NCBI RefSeq assembly: GCF_016482685.1
Contig: NZ_JACYHF010000004.1
Span: 372,001 to 436,000 of the forward strand
Direction of reading: 5' to 3'
From: Streptomyces sp. DSM 110735
Lineage (GTDB): Bacteria; Actinomycetota; Actinomycetes; Streptomycetales; Streptomycetaceae
Length of the DNA stretch: 64,000 nt
Positions 1 through 8,243 of the stretch are shown here, piece by piece. The number at the start of each line of letters is the position of its first letter. The stretch's first letter is position 1. The translations under genes and the position numbers were made by a program. The notes under the pieces were generated by a model, which saw nothing but the letters and a program-made list of their open reading frames with translations, was not told the DNA's origin and did not search any database.

Positions 1-89
1 CGCTGTCCGCCGTAGATCTCACTGCACGGGAAAACGAAGCCACGGCGCTTGCTCAGGCTGACGATGGTGTCGATCTTGTCGGCGGCCAC
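1..89 (-). CDS. glyS: Glycyl-tRNA synthetase, N-terminal fragment (runs off the left edge)
   Basis: Only the first 29 or so codons are inside the window. Read from a GTG at 89-87 the peptide begins [17 protein letters not shown] and continues [10 protein letters not shown], the conserved opening of bacterial/eukaryote-type homodimeric glycyl-tRNA synthetase (class II aaRS, charges tRNA-Gly in the cytoplasm). Its position divergent from the zinc operon also matches the usual Streptomyces gene order. The rest of the gene, including class II motifs 1-3, lies outside, so the call rests on this short stretch plus synteny. Confidence 0.85.
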   Translation of the reverse strand, partial: MAADKIDTIVSLSKRRGFVFPCSEIYGGQ

Positions 90-290
90 GGTGCTCTCTT
101 CATTACGACGACGGGCGTTGAAGCGAGATGCTTCCAGCGAATGATTCAGGTTACCGGCGCAGGCTCCCCCTCGGCCAAATCGGCCCCCGCCCGCAGGCGC
201 CCCGGGGCTGCGCAAGATCACCCAAGGCCACCCAAGCCCCTCCCAAACTTCTCCCGCGAGCGCCCGCATCGCAAGACGCCGGGAAGCTTG

Positions 291-328
291 TTGACAACGG
301 TTTCCATCTTCGTTGAAAATGAGTGTCA
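291..328 (+). promoter_or_regulatory. znuA promoter with overlapping Zur box
   Basis: A TTGACA -35 (291-296) and a GAAAAT -10 (315-320) are separated by 18 bp. The predicted start site falls on or next to the A of the ATG at 328, which suggests a leaderless mRNA. The 15-mer TGAAAATGAGTGTCA at 314-328 matches 13 of 15 positions of the Streptomyces Zur consensus TGAAAATGATTTTCA as I recall it. It covers the -10 and start site, so zinc-loaded Zur would block RNA polymerase. Inferred from sequence only. Confidence 0.65.
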
Positions 329-1290
329 TGAACGTACGACGACGCCTCATATCCGGGTCCGCCTTCGCGGCCGCCACCGCGCTGGGCCTCGGCGCGCTCA
401 CCGGTTGCTCGGGCGGTGCGAGCGCGACGGGCAACACGGACAAGCTGGACGTCGTCGCCTCCTTCTATCCGATGGCCTTCCTGGCGAACGAGATCGGCGG
501 CTCCCACGTCCACGTGACGACGCTGACCACCCCCGGCCAGGAGCCGCACGACCTGGAGATCAGCCCCCAGCAGATCGCGGGGCTCCAGGACTCCGACGCG
601 GTCCTCTATCTGAAGGGGCTGCAGCCCTCGGTCGACAAGGCCGTGGCCGAGTCGCCGGTCAAGACCAAGATCGACGCGGCCACGCTGACCACGCTGGAGG
701 AGCACGGCACCGAGGTCGGCGGCCACGCGGCCGAGCACGCCGAGGGCGGCCACGACGAGGAGGAGTCGGGCAAGGACCCGCACATCTGGCTCGACCCGGT
801 GCGCTACGCACAGGTCGCCCAGGGCGTCGGCCGCGCCTTCGAGAAGGCAGACCCGAAGCACAAGGCCGCCTACGCCAAGAACACCGACGCCCTGGTCAAG
901 CGGCTCGACGAGCTGAACACGCAGTACAAGGACGGGCTCGCGCACACCCGGTCCAAGGTCTTCATCACCACCCACGCCGCCTTCGGCTACCTCGCCGAGC
1001 GCTACGGCCTCACCGAGGAGGCCATCAGCGGGCTCGACCCCGAGTCGGAGCCGAGCGCGGCGCGCGTGAAGGACCTCCAGAAGCTGGCGAAGGCCGACGG
1101 CGTGACCACCGTCTTCTACGAGACGCTGGTCAGCGACAAGACCGCCAGGACCATTGCCGGGGACGGCCGCCTCAAGACCGACGTGCTCGACCCCCTCGAA
1201 GGCATCACCAAGAAGTCCCGGGGTCAGGACTACTTCGCCGTCCAGGAGGCCAACCTCAAGGCTCTCCAGAAGGCGCTGGGGGCGAAATGA
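328..1290 (+). CDS. znuA: Zinc ABC transporter substrate-binding lipoprotein (ZnuA)
   Basis: This is the extracellular zinc-binding subunit of a high-affinity ABC importer (cluster A-I, ZnuA/TroA family). The protein of 320 residues starts with an Arg-rich n-region and hydrophobic stretch ending in a lipobox-like ALTGC, so it should be a membrane-anchored lipoprotein. A His/Glu/Asp-rich loop around residues 135-155 ([16 protein letters not shown]) is the typical metal-sensing loop, followed by DPHIWLDP carrying a metal-ligand His; [16 protein letters not shown] near residue 215 supplies another. ATG 328 was chosen because the promoter predicts a leaderless transcript there; TTG 313 and ATG 319 are in-frame alternatives. 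It overlaps znuC by ATGA. Confidence 0.93.
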   Translation: MNVRRRLISGSAFAAATALGLGALTGCSGGASATGNTDKLDVVASFYPMAFLANEIGGSHVHVTTLTTPGQEPHDLEISPQQIAGLQDSDAVLYLKGLQPSVDKAVAESPVKTKIDAATLTTLEEHGTEVGGHAAEHAEGGHDEEESGKDPHIWLDPVRYAQVAQGVGRAFEKADPKHKAAYAKNTDALVKRLDELNTQYKDGLAHTRSKVFITTHAAFGYLAERYGLTEEAISGLDPESEPSAARVKDLQKLAKADGVTTVFYETLVSDKTARTIAGDGRLKTDVLDPLEGITKKSRGQDYFAVQEANLKALQKALGAK

Positions 1291-2090
1291 CCAGCCCCAG
1301 TACCAACCCCGGCACCACCCCCGGCTCTGAGCGCGTACTGGAACTGCGCGACATCCGCGCCGAACTCGGCGGACGCCCCGTCCTGCGCGGCGTCGACGTG
1401 AGCGTGGGGCGCGGCGAGGTCGTCGCGCTGCTCGGCGCCAACGGCTCCGGCAAGTCCACCGCCGTACGCACCGCGATCGGGCAGGTGCCCGCCGTCTCCG
1501 GCTCGGTGGAGCTGTTCGGCACGCCGCTGAAGTCGTTCCGCGCATGGTCGCGCGTGGGGTACGTGCCGCAGCGCACCAGCGCGGCGGGGGGCGTGCCCGT
1601 CACGGTGACCGAGGTCGTCTCCTCCGGGCGGCTGTCCCGTACCCGCTTCGGTCTCTTCCGCAAGGCGGACCGGGAGGCGGTGCACCGGGCACTCGAACTG
1701 GTCGGCATGGCGGACCGCGCCGGGGACTCGGTGACCGCGCTCTCCGGCGGCCAGCACCAGCGGGTGCTGATCGCGCGGGCGCTGGCCGCCGATCCCGAGC
1801 TGCTGATCATGGACGAGCCGATGGCGGGCGTGGACCTCGCCAGCCAGGAAGTGCTGGCCGCGACGCTGCGCGAGCAGGTCGCGAGCGGGGCGAGCGTCCT
1901 GCTCGTGCTGCACGAACTGGGCCCGTTGGAGCCGCTGATCGACCGGGCGGTCGTCCTGCGCGACGGCTGCGTACTGCACGACGGACCGCCCCCGAAGGCG
2001 GTCGGCCAGCACGCCCTGCCCGGCCACGACCACGTACACCCGCACGCCCCCGAGGGCGCCGGACCGATCCGCACGGGACTGCTGAGCTGA
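1287..2090 (+). CDS. znuC: Zinc ABC transporter ATP-binding protein (ZnuC)
   Basis: ATPase subunit (267 aa) that powers zinc import with the ZnuB permease. Walker A is GANGSGKST (about residue 53), the Q-loop falls near YVPQRTS, the ABC signature is LSGGQHQRV, Walker B is LLIMDEPMAGVD, and the switch His is in VLHELG. A His-rich C-terminal tail (GQHALPGHDHVHPH) may bind metal; that is an inference. The ATG at 1287 overlaps the znuA stop (ATGA), and its own TGA overlaps the next start (TGATG), so the three genes are translationally coupled. The frame is open far upstream, but homology begins only after this ATG. Confidence 0.95.
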   Translation: MTSPSTNPGTTPGSERVLELRDIRAELGGRPVLRGVDVSVGRGEVVALLGANGSGKSTAVRTAIGQVPAVSGSVELFGTPLKSFRAWSRVGYVPQRTSAAGGVPVTVTEVVSSGRLSRTRFGLFRKADREAVHRALELVGMADRAGDSVTALSGGQHQRVLIARALAADPELLIMDEPMAGVDLASQEVLAATLREQVASGASVLLVLHELGPLEPLIDRAVVLRDGCVLHDGPPPKAVGQHALPGHDHVHPHAPEGAGPIRTGLLS

Positions 2091-2983
2091 TGGACCTCCT
2101 GAACTACGCCTTCATGCAGCGGGCGCTCCTCGCGGCCGTCCTGGTCGGCATCACCGCGCCCGCGATCGGCATCTACCTCGTCCAGCGCCGCCAGCCCCTC
2201 ATGGGCGACGGCATCGGGCACGTGGCGATGACCGGCGTCGGTCTCGGCTTCCTGCTGCACTCCTCGCCGGTGTGGATGGCCACGCTGGTCTCGGTCGCGG
2301 GCTCGGTCCTCATGGAGCTGATCCGCTGGTACGGCCGCGCACGCGGCGACATCGCCCTCGCCATGCTCTTCTACGGCGGCATGGCGGGCGGCGTGATGCT
2401 GGTCAACCTCGCGCCGGGCGGCTCCAACGCCAACCTCACCTCGTACCTCTTCGGCTCCCTCTCCACGGTCTCGCCCTCGGACGTGACCGCGATCGTGGTG
2501 CTGGCCGCGCTGGTGGTCGCGGTGACGCTGGGGCTGCGGCGGCAGTTGTTCGCCGTCAGCCAGGACGAGGAGTTCGCGCGGGTCACCGGGCTGCCGGTGC
2601 GCGCGCTGAACCTGCTGACCGCCGTCACCGCCGCCGTCACCGTCACCGTGGCGATGCGCGTGGTCGGTCTGATCCTGGTCTCCGCGCTGATGGTCGTACC
2701 GGTGGCCGCCGCGCAGCAGCTCACCCGGGGGTTCGCGGCGACCTTCGGTCTCGCGGTGGCGATCGGCGTCGCGGTGTCTCTCGGCGGCACGGTCACGTCG
2801 TTCTACGTGGACGTCCCGCCCGGGGCCACGATCGTGCTGCTCACCATCGCCGCATTCGCCGTCCTGGCGGTGCTGGCGGCGCCGCTGGCGCGCCGACGCG
2901 CCCGTGCGGCGCGGCTGTCCGGCGACCCGGCGGAGTGCACGATTCCGGCCACGCGGACGGCCGGGGACGAGGTCGGCGTCTGA
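2090..2983 (+). CDS. znuB: Zinc ABC transporter permease (ZnuB)
   Basis: Integral membrane channel subunit (297 aa) of the zinc importer, ABC-3 permease family. It opens with MDLLNYAFMQRALLAA and contains the family motif LMGDGIGHVAMTGVGLG about residue 40, then roughly eight hydrophobic helices. A conserved GLPVRALNLLTAVTAA stretch lies mid-protein, followed by LILVSALMVVPVAAAQQL. The start overlaps the znuC stop by one base. The basic tail after residue 260 is cytoplasmic by the positive-inside rule. Zur control through the znuA promoter is expected for the whole operon. Confidence 0.94.
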   Translation: MDLLNYAFMQRALLAAVLVGITAPAIGIYLVQRRQPLMGDGIGHVAMTGVGLGFLLHSSPVWMATLVSVAGSVLMELIRWYGRARGDIALAMLFYGGMAGGVMLVNLAPGGSNANLTSYLFGSLSTVSPSDVTAIVVLAALVVAVTLGLRRQLFAVSQDEEFARVTGLPVRALNLLTAVTAAVTVTVAMRVVGLILVSALMVVPVAAAQQLTRGFAATFGLAVAIGVAVSLGGTVTSFYVDVPPGATIVLLTIAAFAVLAVLAAPLARRRARAARLSGDPAECTIPATRTAGDEVGV

Positions 2984-3045
2984 CCCGGTGGGGTCCGGGC
3001 TGGCACAATGGCCCGGTCAGAGGCGCAGACATGAGGAGGCACCCG

Positions 3046-3462
3046 GTGACGACCGCTGGACCGCCCGTGAAGGGCCGCGCGACCCGGCAGCGCGCAGCGG
3101 TGGCGGCGGCCCTGGACGAGGTCGACGAGTTCCGCAGCGCGCAGGACCTGCACGACATGCTCAAGCACAAGGGCGACTCGGTGGGTCTGACCACTGTCTA
3201 CCGCACTTTGCAGTCCCTCGCCGAGGCGGGCGAGGTCGACGTCCTGCGCACCTCCGACGGCGAGTCCGTCTACCGCCGCTGCTCCACCGGCGAGCACCAC
3301 CACCACCTCGTCTGCCGCACCTGCGGCAAGGCGGTCGAGGTCGCGGGCCCGGCGGTGGAGAAGTGGGCCGAGGCCATCGCCTCCGAGCACGGCTACGTCA
3401 ACGTGGCCCACACGGTGGAGATCTTCGGCACGTGCGCGGACTGCGCGGGGGCGCGCTGCTGA
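3046..3462 (+). CDS. zur: Zinc uptake regulator Zur (Fur family)
   Basis: Fur-family repressor of 138 aa that binds Zur boxes when zinc-loaded and represses znuACB. The N-terminal winged helix includes TRQRAAVAAALDEVDEFRSAQDL and the recognition segment SVGLTTVYRTLQSL; the C-terminal half has CSTGEHHHHLVCRTCG and FGTCADC, the Cys pairs of the structural zinc site and the His cluster of the sensing site. GTG 3046 was chosen because AGGAGG (3034-3039) sits six bases before it; an upstream ATG at 3031 overlaps that ribosome site. It lies 62 bp after znuB and may have its own promoter (CACAAT near 3004). Confidence 0.95.
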   Translation: MTTAGPPVKGRATRQRAAVAAALDEVDEFRSAQDLHDMLKHKGDSVGLTTVYRTLQSLAEAGEVDVLRTSDGESVYRRCSTGEHHHHLVCRTCGKAVEVAGPAVEKWAEAIASEHGYVNVAHTVEIFGTCADCAGARC

Positions 3463-3482
3463 GTTCGGCCGTGGGGTGACGG

Positions 3483-3504
3483 GGCGGCGGGATCAGCCGC
3501 CGCC
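3483..3504 (+). terminator. Hairpin after zur
   Basis: GGCGGCGG (3483-3490) and CCGCCGCC (3497-3504) form a perfect 8-bp GC stem around a 6-base loop just after the zur stop. No T-run follows, which is normal for Streptomyces. It lies between convergent genes and could act in both directions. Confidence 0.5.
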
Positions 3505-3573
3505 GCCTCGGCGCCGCCCGCAGCCGTACGTCAACTCAGCACGTCCCCGCATCCCCCCTGTGCACGCTGAAAC

Positions 3574-4098
3574 TCAGCAGCGCGTGAGGTGGCGGTCCAG
3601 CAGCGCCCGCAGGCGATCCACGTCGGCACGGTCGGGAAGACCGTGCTTGGGAAGCATCGTGAAGCCCGTGGCGTTCTTGTCGTCGCTGACCAGGACGAAG
3701 ACGCGGTCCGTTTCGCGGTAACGGGGCTGGGCCCGCCAGGTGATCGTCGTGGTGGCCGTGTCGGTCGCCACCGAGACCCCGGCGTCCGTCACGGTGACCC
3801 GGAAGACGCCCTGCCGGTCGGTCAGGCGCTGGACCTGGCGGGCCAGCAGCCAGGGCGACAGCAGGGTCAGCGACGGGACGGCCACGCTCCCCACCAGCAG
3901 CACGAGCGGCACGCCCGGCTTCCCGGTGACCAGGAGGACGACCTCCAGCACCAGGAAGAACCCGGCGACGACGCAAAGGGTGCGCAGGCGCCGCCCGGTC
4001 CGACCCAGCCACATCCGTGCCCGCACCGCCGAAATGAAGTCCGCCGCCACCGGCCGGTACGTCAGCTCCACGACGTCGCCGGTCATGTCCTTCTCCAT
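3574..4098 (-). CDS. YcxB-like membrane protein, copy 1
   Basis: Protein of 174 aa with the layout of the YcxB-like family (function unknown): a short N-terminal segment VVELTYRPVAADF, two hydrophobic helices (about residues 38-58 and 66-86), then a cytoplasmic beta-rich domain with TVTDAGVSVATDTATTTITW and a FTMLPKHGL motif resembling the family's 'iPKR' ending. ATG 4098 follows GGGGAG with five spacer bases. Last of three tandem paralogues read leftwards, 14 bp after copy 2. Its last 66 residues differ from copy 2 at only two positions, so the copies are recent duplicates or undergo gene conversion. Confidence 0.72.
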   Translation of the reverse strand: MEKDMTGDVVELTYRPVAADFISAVRARMWLGRTGRRLRTLCVVAGFFLVLEVVLLVTGKPGVPLVLLVGSVAVPSLTLLSPWLLARQVQRLTDRQGVFRVTVTDAGVSVATDTATTTITWRAQPRYRETDRVFVLVSDDKNATGFTMLPKHGLPDRADVDRLRALLDRHLTRC

Positions 4099-4112
4099 GT
4101 CCACTCCCCGAC

Positions 4113-4658
4113 TCAGCAGCGCGTGAGGTGACGGTCGAGGATCGCGCGCAGGCGATCGACGTCGGCACGGTCGGGGAGACCGTGCTTGGGGAGCATCGTG
4201 AAGCCCGTGGCGTTCTTGTCGTCGCTGACCAGGACGAAGACGCGGTCGGTCTCGCGGTAGCGGGGCTGAGCCTGCCAGGTGATCGTCGTGGTGGCCGTGT
4301 CGGTCGCCACCGAGACCCCGGACTCCGTCACGGTGACCCGGAAGACACCCTGACGCTCGGTGTACCTGGCGAGGCGGCGGCCCGTCAGCCAGGGCAGCAG
4401 CGGCACCATCACGGCAGCGACCAGCATCGCCGCCAACGAGCCGACGGACGGGCGGTCGCCGCCCAGCGCGAGGTACACCCCGAGCTGCACCGCCACCGAG
4501 CACCCCATCAAGACCGGCACCCACCGGACCAGCCACCCCAGCCGACTCACCCGCAGCCGGGCCCGCAACGCCGACGCGAAGTCCTCGGCCGTCGGCCGGT
4601 ACGTCAGCTCCACGACCTCCCCGGCCGTCTCCTCGACGACCTCCGGCTCCTGCTCCAC
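4113..4658 (-). CDS. YcxB-like membrane protein, copy 2
   Basis: A 181-residue paralogue of the flanking genes. GEVVELTYRPTAEDF matches copy 1, then come two hydrophobic helices and the almost identical C-terminal soluble domain (TITWQAQPRYRETDRVF, FTMLPKHGLPDRADVDRLRA). The start is uncertain: GTG 4658 follows AGGGG by seven bases and aligns best with the start of copy 1. ATG 4682, ATG 4676 and GTG 4724 are upstream alternatives that would add a non-homologous leader. Gaps of 14 bp to copy 1 and about 80 bp to copy 3 suggest one transcript. Role unknown. Confidence 0.7.
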   Translation of the reverse strand: MEQEPEVVEETAGEVVELTYRPTAEDFASALRARLRVSRLGWLVRWVPVLMGCSVAVQLGVYLALGGDRPSVGSLAAMLVAAVMVPLLPWLTGRRLARYTERQGVFRVTVTESGVSVATDTATTTITWQAQPRYRETDRVFVLVSDDKNATGFTMLPKHGLPDRADVDRLRAILDRHLTRC

Positions 4659-4740
4659 AGCCCCACCCCTCACCATGTCCATGACCGTGAGGGGGGATCG
4701 TAAGCCCAGATGATCTTCCACCACGAGCCCTTTACGGCGC

Positions 4741-5151
4741 TCAGCCGAGCCCGGCGTGCCGCTGAAGGAGCGCGCGCAGCCGCGCGGTGTCCGAGTCCGC
4801 GCCCGGCACGCGCTTCGGGATGATCGTGAGCGGCGGAAGCGGCGGAGCAGGGCGCGCCCCGCCGGTCAGCAGGAACGCGCGCCGGGTCTCCCGGCACCGC
4901 GGCTTCGTGGCCCAACTGAACGACCGCACCCGGCCGTCGGCCGCCAACGTGACCCCGGTCTCCGCGACCGTCACCCGGACCGTGCCCTCACGCTTGGCAC
5001 GGCGCCAACCGGCGAAGGCCGTCAGCCAGGGCGCGGACAGCATGAACACGGCGAGGGCGCCCCGCAGGACGAGCAGGAACACCGGTTTGCCGTCGTGTCC
5101 CGTCCGCAGCATCCGCCCCGACGACGATCCCTCCCCGGACCAGTGATCCAT
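4741..5151 (-). CDS. YcxB-like membrane protein, copy 3 (diverged, shorter)
   Basis: First gene of the three-copy array and the most diverged, 136 aa. It keeps one clear hydrophobic segment (VFLLVLRGALAVFMLSAPWL), then GTVRVTVAETGVTLAADGRVRSFSW and LTIIPKRVPGADSDTARLRALL, which align with the soluble domains of copies 1 and 2 but lack the first helix and the N-terminal ELTYRP segment. The start is unsure (ATG 5151, TTG 5166, ATG 5112) and none has a strong ribosome site. The bases upstream (about 5170-5190) repeat those upstream of copy 2, which suggests the leader was duplicated too. Confidence 0.6.
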   Translation of the reverse strand: MDHWSGEGSSSGRMLRTGHDGKPVFLLVLRGALAVFMLSAPWLTAFAGWRRAKREGTVRVTVAETGVTLAADGRVRSFSWATKPRCRETRRAFLLTGGARPAPPLPPLTIIPKRVPGADSDTARLRALLQRHAGLG

Positions 5152-5208
5152 GATCGTGGTGATCAATGATCGTGACCGTGAGGAGGGATCGTAGAGCGAG
5201 ATGCAACG

Positions 5209-6063
5209 TCACGCGTCAGCCGGGTCGTTGCCCTTCATCGCCGCCTCCATCGCGAGCAGCTCCTCGTTCGGGACGGCGCCGCCGAAGCGGCGGTCGCGAG
5301 AGGCGAACTCGACGCAGGCGCGCCACAGGTCACGCCGGTCGAAGTCGGGCCACAGGACGTCCTGGAAGACCATCTCGGCGTAGGCGCTCTGCCAGAGAAG
5401 GTAGTTGGAGGTGCGCTGCTCGCCGCTGGGGCGCAGGAAGAGGTCGACGTCCGGCATGTCCGGGTAGTACATGTACTTCTGGATCGTCTTCTCGGTGACC
5501 TTGGACGGGTCGAGGCGCCCCGCCTTCACGTCCTCCGCGATGGCCTGCGCCGCGTCGGCGATCTCGGCGCGGCCGCCGTAGTTCATGCAGAAGTACAGGG
5601 TGAGCAGGTCGTTGTCCTTGGTCTGCTCCTGCGCGATCTGCAGCTCCTTGGCGACCGACTTCCACAGCTTGGGCATACGGCCGACCCACCGCACCCGGAT
5701 GCCCAGCTCGTCGAGCTGGTCGCGGGTCTTGCGGATGAAGTCGCGGTTGAAGTTCATGAGGAAGCGCACCTCGTCGGGCGAGCGCTTCCAGTTCTCGGTG
5801 GAGAAGGCGTAGAGGGAGATGTTGCGCACGCCGACCTCGATGGAGCCCTGGAGCACGTCGAGCACGCGCTCGGCGCCCACCTTGTGCCCCTCGGTGCGCG
5901 GCAGCCCGCGCTCCTTGGCCCAGCGCCCGTTGCCGTCCATGACGATCGCGACGTGCTCGGGGATCAGCTCACCGGGAAGCTTCGGCGCACGCGCGCCCGA
6001 GGGGTGCGGCTCGGGCGCCTTGTACTCGCGCTGCCGCCGCCCCAGAAATCCGCGTACGACCAT
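5209..6063 (-). CDS. uppS: Isoprenyl transferase / undecaprenyl diphosphate synthase
   Basis: Cis-prenyltransferase of 284 aa that condenses isopentenyl diphosphate onto an allylic primer to make the C55 lipid carrier for cell-wall synthesis. The signature [13 protein letters not shown] (about residue 38) holds the catalytic Asp; [13 protein letters not shown] and the C-terminal [22 protein letters not shown] are the other family regions, with [14 protein letters not shown] before the end. It lies 32 bp downstream of recO on the same strand and was probably cotranscribed with it. The mRNA has GAGGAG about 12 bases before the ATG. Confidence 0.96.
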   Translation of the reverse strand: MVVRGFLGRRQREYKAPEPHPSGARAPKLPGELIPEHVAIVMDGNGRWAKERGLPRTEGHKVGAERVLDVLQGSIEVGVRNISLYAFSTENWKRSPDEVRFLMNFNRDFIRKTRDQLDELGIRVRWVGRMPKLWKSVAKELQIAQEQTKDNDLLTLYFCMNYGGRAEIADAAQAIAEDVKAGRLDPSKVTEKTIQKYMYYPDMPDVDLFLRPSGEQRTSNYLLWQSAYAEMVFQDVLWPDFDRRDLWRACVEFASRDRRFGGAVPNEELLAMEAAMKGNDPADA

Positions 6064-6095
6064 GTGCTTCTCGTCTCCTCAGCAGTGCTAGCCGC

Positions 6096-6842
6096 TTACT
6101 TCTCTACGTACCGAAGGGAGCGCAGCCCGCGCTCCAGATGCCAGTGCAGATAGGCGGACACCAGACCGCTCCCCTCGCGGACGTGCCGCGCCTCGGCCGC
6201 GTCCGCCGTCTCCCAGTCTCCCGTAAGCAGCGCGGCGAGGAGCACCAGGGTCTGCGGGGACGGTACGACACTGCCCGCGACCCGGCAGTCCACGCAGACC
6301 GAGCCGCCCGAGGCGACCGAGAAGAACCGGTTCGGTCCTGGCATCCCGCACCGCGCGCAGTCCCCGAAGCTGGGCGCGTAGCCGTTCACCGCGAGCGAGC
6401 GGAGCAGGAACGCGTCGAGGACGAGATGCGAGGCGTGCTCACCGCGCGCGAGGGTGCGCAGGGCGCCGACGAGGAGCAGATACTGCTGCACGGCCGGTTC
6501 GCCCTCGTGGTCGGTGAACCGCTCGGCCGTCTCCAGCATGGCCGTCCCGGCGGTGTAGCGGGCGTAGTCGGTGACGATCCCGCCGCCGTACGGCGCGATG
6601 GTCTCGCTCTGCGTGCACAGCGGCAGACCGCGCCCGATCAGCTCGCTGCCCCGCGCGAAGAACTGCACGTCCACGTGCGAGAACGGCTCAAGGCGCGCCC
6701 CGAACTTCGACTTCGTCCGCCGCACCCCCCGCGCCACGGCCCGCACCCGCCCGTGCCCCCGAGTGAGCAACGTGATGATCCGGTCCGCTTCCCCGAGCTT
6801 CTGGGTGCGCAGCACGATGCCGTCGTCGCGGAACAGACTCAT
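6096..6842 (-). CDS. recO: DNA repair protein RecO
   Basis: Recombination mediator (248 aa) of the RecFOR pathway that loads RecA and anneals SSB-coated DNA. The N-terminal OB fold is recognisable as SLFRDDGIVLRTQKLGEADR followed by RAVARGVRRTKSKFG. A C-terminal four-cysteine zinc finger (CARCGMPGP, then CVDC) is present near residues 160-185. The length is normal for Actinobacteria. It sits directly upstream of uppS on the minus strand, as in other Streptomyces, and is divergent from the accessory gene at 7026. Confidence 0.95.
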   Translation of the reverse strand: MSLFRDDGIVLRTQKLGEADRIITLLTRGHGRVRAVARGVRRTKSKFGARLEPFSHVDVQFFARGSELIGRGLPLCTQSETIAPYGGGIVTDYARYTAGTAMLETAERFTDHEGEPAVQQYLLLVGALRTLARGEHASHLVLDAFLLRSLAVNGYAPSFGDCARCGMPGPNRFFSVASGGSVCVDCRVAGSVVPSPQTLVLLAALLTGDWETADAAEARHVREGSGLVSAYLHWHLERGLRSLRYVEK

Positions 6843-6980
6843 GGGGCCATTCTGCCTTCACCGGAGCACCGCCGGACCCCATGGGTCCTCACCGGCCATG
6901 ATCGCCGCTCGGCGGTATTCACCGGGAGCGCGCTCCCGGAATGCCTGTCTGCGCCCCCTGTGCTCCACGCGTCCGCTCTG

Positions 6981-7025
6981 TAGGATCCAGCCACAAATCC
7001 GCCGGGCTGAATGGAGCCGACATCC
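6981..7025 (+). promoter_or_regulatory. Candidate -10 and ribosome site for the GNAT-membrane gene
   Basis: TAGGAT at 6981-6986 resembles a -10 element and GGAG at 7013-7016 lies nine bases before ATG 7026, which decides that start over ATG 7011. No convincing -35 was seen. The 183-bp gap to recO otherwise shows nothing recognisable. Confidence 0.35.
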
Positions 7026-8243
7026 ATGGCTGAATGGTCCACCCGGCCCGGGCGTCCGGCGGATCTGGCGCCGATCCGCACCTTGCTGGGAAACACCTGC
7101 GACGGAGAAGCAGTCCCCTCGTCCGGCATTCTCGCCGATGCGATTGACCGAAATCTGGTGCGGGTGGCGGAATGCGACGGCGAGGTGACGGGCTGCATCG
7201 TCGCGGAGATGCCCTCTCCCCGCCATGTGCGACTGACGGTGGTCGCGGTGCGGGCGGATATGCGGCGCCGGGGAATGGCGGCACGATTACTGACGGAGAT
7301 GATGCGCCAGATTCCCCGGAACACGGACGAACCGCCACTGGTCTCCGCGGTGGCGCACGCGGAACAGCCCGCCGCCACCTGTCTTCTGCTGGCGGCAGGC
7401 TTCATCGGTACGCGCGTCCTGCACACGGGAGACAGCGACGGCGCCCCCTTGATCCACTATCAGTACAAACTGCGCGTCGAATACATCGATCCGGACGCCC
7501 GGCACCTCGTGGCCGCCAGTGCGCGGGAACAACTGGCGGAATCGCTGGCACCGACCGATCACGCCGTGACGGCTCTGGTCATGCTGGGCGGGGAACCGGC
7601 ATTCGAGATCGCCCGCTTCGAACGGGACGACCCCGCGACACTTCAGTCGGGGGAAGCGGCGGCCGGTATCGCGTTCTCGGGATCGATTCTCGCCGCCGTG
7701 ACCTTCCTGCTGGGTTTCGCCTTCGCGTCGACCAGGTTCCCCGACGACGTCCGCCTGCTGCTGATCGGCGCGACCTTCAGCACGGTGCTCTCGCTGATCA
7801 TTTACGCCAGCGCCTCCGGCGAGCTGGCCCGAATACGCTCCAATTCCTTCGGGCGGATCATGAAATGGGGGAACGTCCTGTCCGAATACGGCGGCGTACT
7901 GCCCTTTGTGATCTCGCTTCCCGTCACCTACGCCCAGGTCAGCGGTGACCGGTGGGCGACCATGGTGCTGGCCGTCGCGCTCGCGGTGGCGATCGGCTGG
8001 TACGAACGTTCCGAATTCTCCATCGCCTACAGATTCCGGCGGAGCCCGACCGAGATCGTCCTGATGACGCTCACCGCCCTTTCGCCGGTCGCCGGTGCGG
8101 TCCTGGTGGCCACGACGACCACGAGCTGGCCGTGGACCGCCGTACTGGCCGCCACGCTGGCCTGCCGGACCTGGCTGTACCTCTTCCACCGGGGCTCGGA
8201 GGAGGGCGTCGCGGAGCGACGGCGGTGGCAGATCAGAGGGTGA
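7026..8243 (+). CDS. GNAT acetyltransferase domain fused to a multi-helix membrane domain
   Basis: A two-part protein of about 405 aa. Residues 1-150 read as a GNAT N-acetyltransferase: RPADLAPIRTLL at the start and the acetyl-CoA binding strand-loop VVAVRADMRRRGMAARLLTEMM (R-x-x-G-x-A). From about residue 215 six hydrophobic helices follow, among them ILAAVTFLLGFAFAS, LLLIGATFSTVLSLIIYA and VLAATLACRTWLYLF. The acetylated substrate and the role of the membrane part are unknown. Codon use is less GC-extreme than in neighbours (for example AAT, GAA and ATT codons), hinting at transfer. Its 3' end overlaps the convergent oxidase by 11 bp. Confidence 0.75.
   Translation: MAEWSTRPGRPADLAPIRTLLGNTCDGEAVPSSGILADAIDRNLVRVAECDGEVTGCIVAEMPSPRHVRLTVVAVRADMRRRGMAARLLTEMMRQIPRNTDEPPLVSAVAHAEQPAATCLLLAAGFIGTRVLHTGDSDGAPLIHYQYKLRVEYIDPDARHLVAASAREQLAESLAPTDHAVTALVMLGGEPAFEIARFERDDPATLQSGEAAAGIAFSGSILAAVTFLLGFAFASTRFPDDVRLLLIGATFSTVLSLIIYASASGELARIRSNSFGRIMKWGNVLSEYGGVLPFVISLPVTYAQVSGDRWATMVLAVALAVAIGWYERSEFSIAYRFRRSPTEIVLMTLTALSPVAGAVLVATTTTSWPWTAVLAATLACRTWLYLFHRGSEEGVAERRRWQIRG

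Noticed and set aside
141..1286. Upstream extension of the znuC frame
   Set aside because: It overlaps znuA in another frame and is low-complexity; the ATPase homology begins just after ATG 1287.
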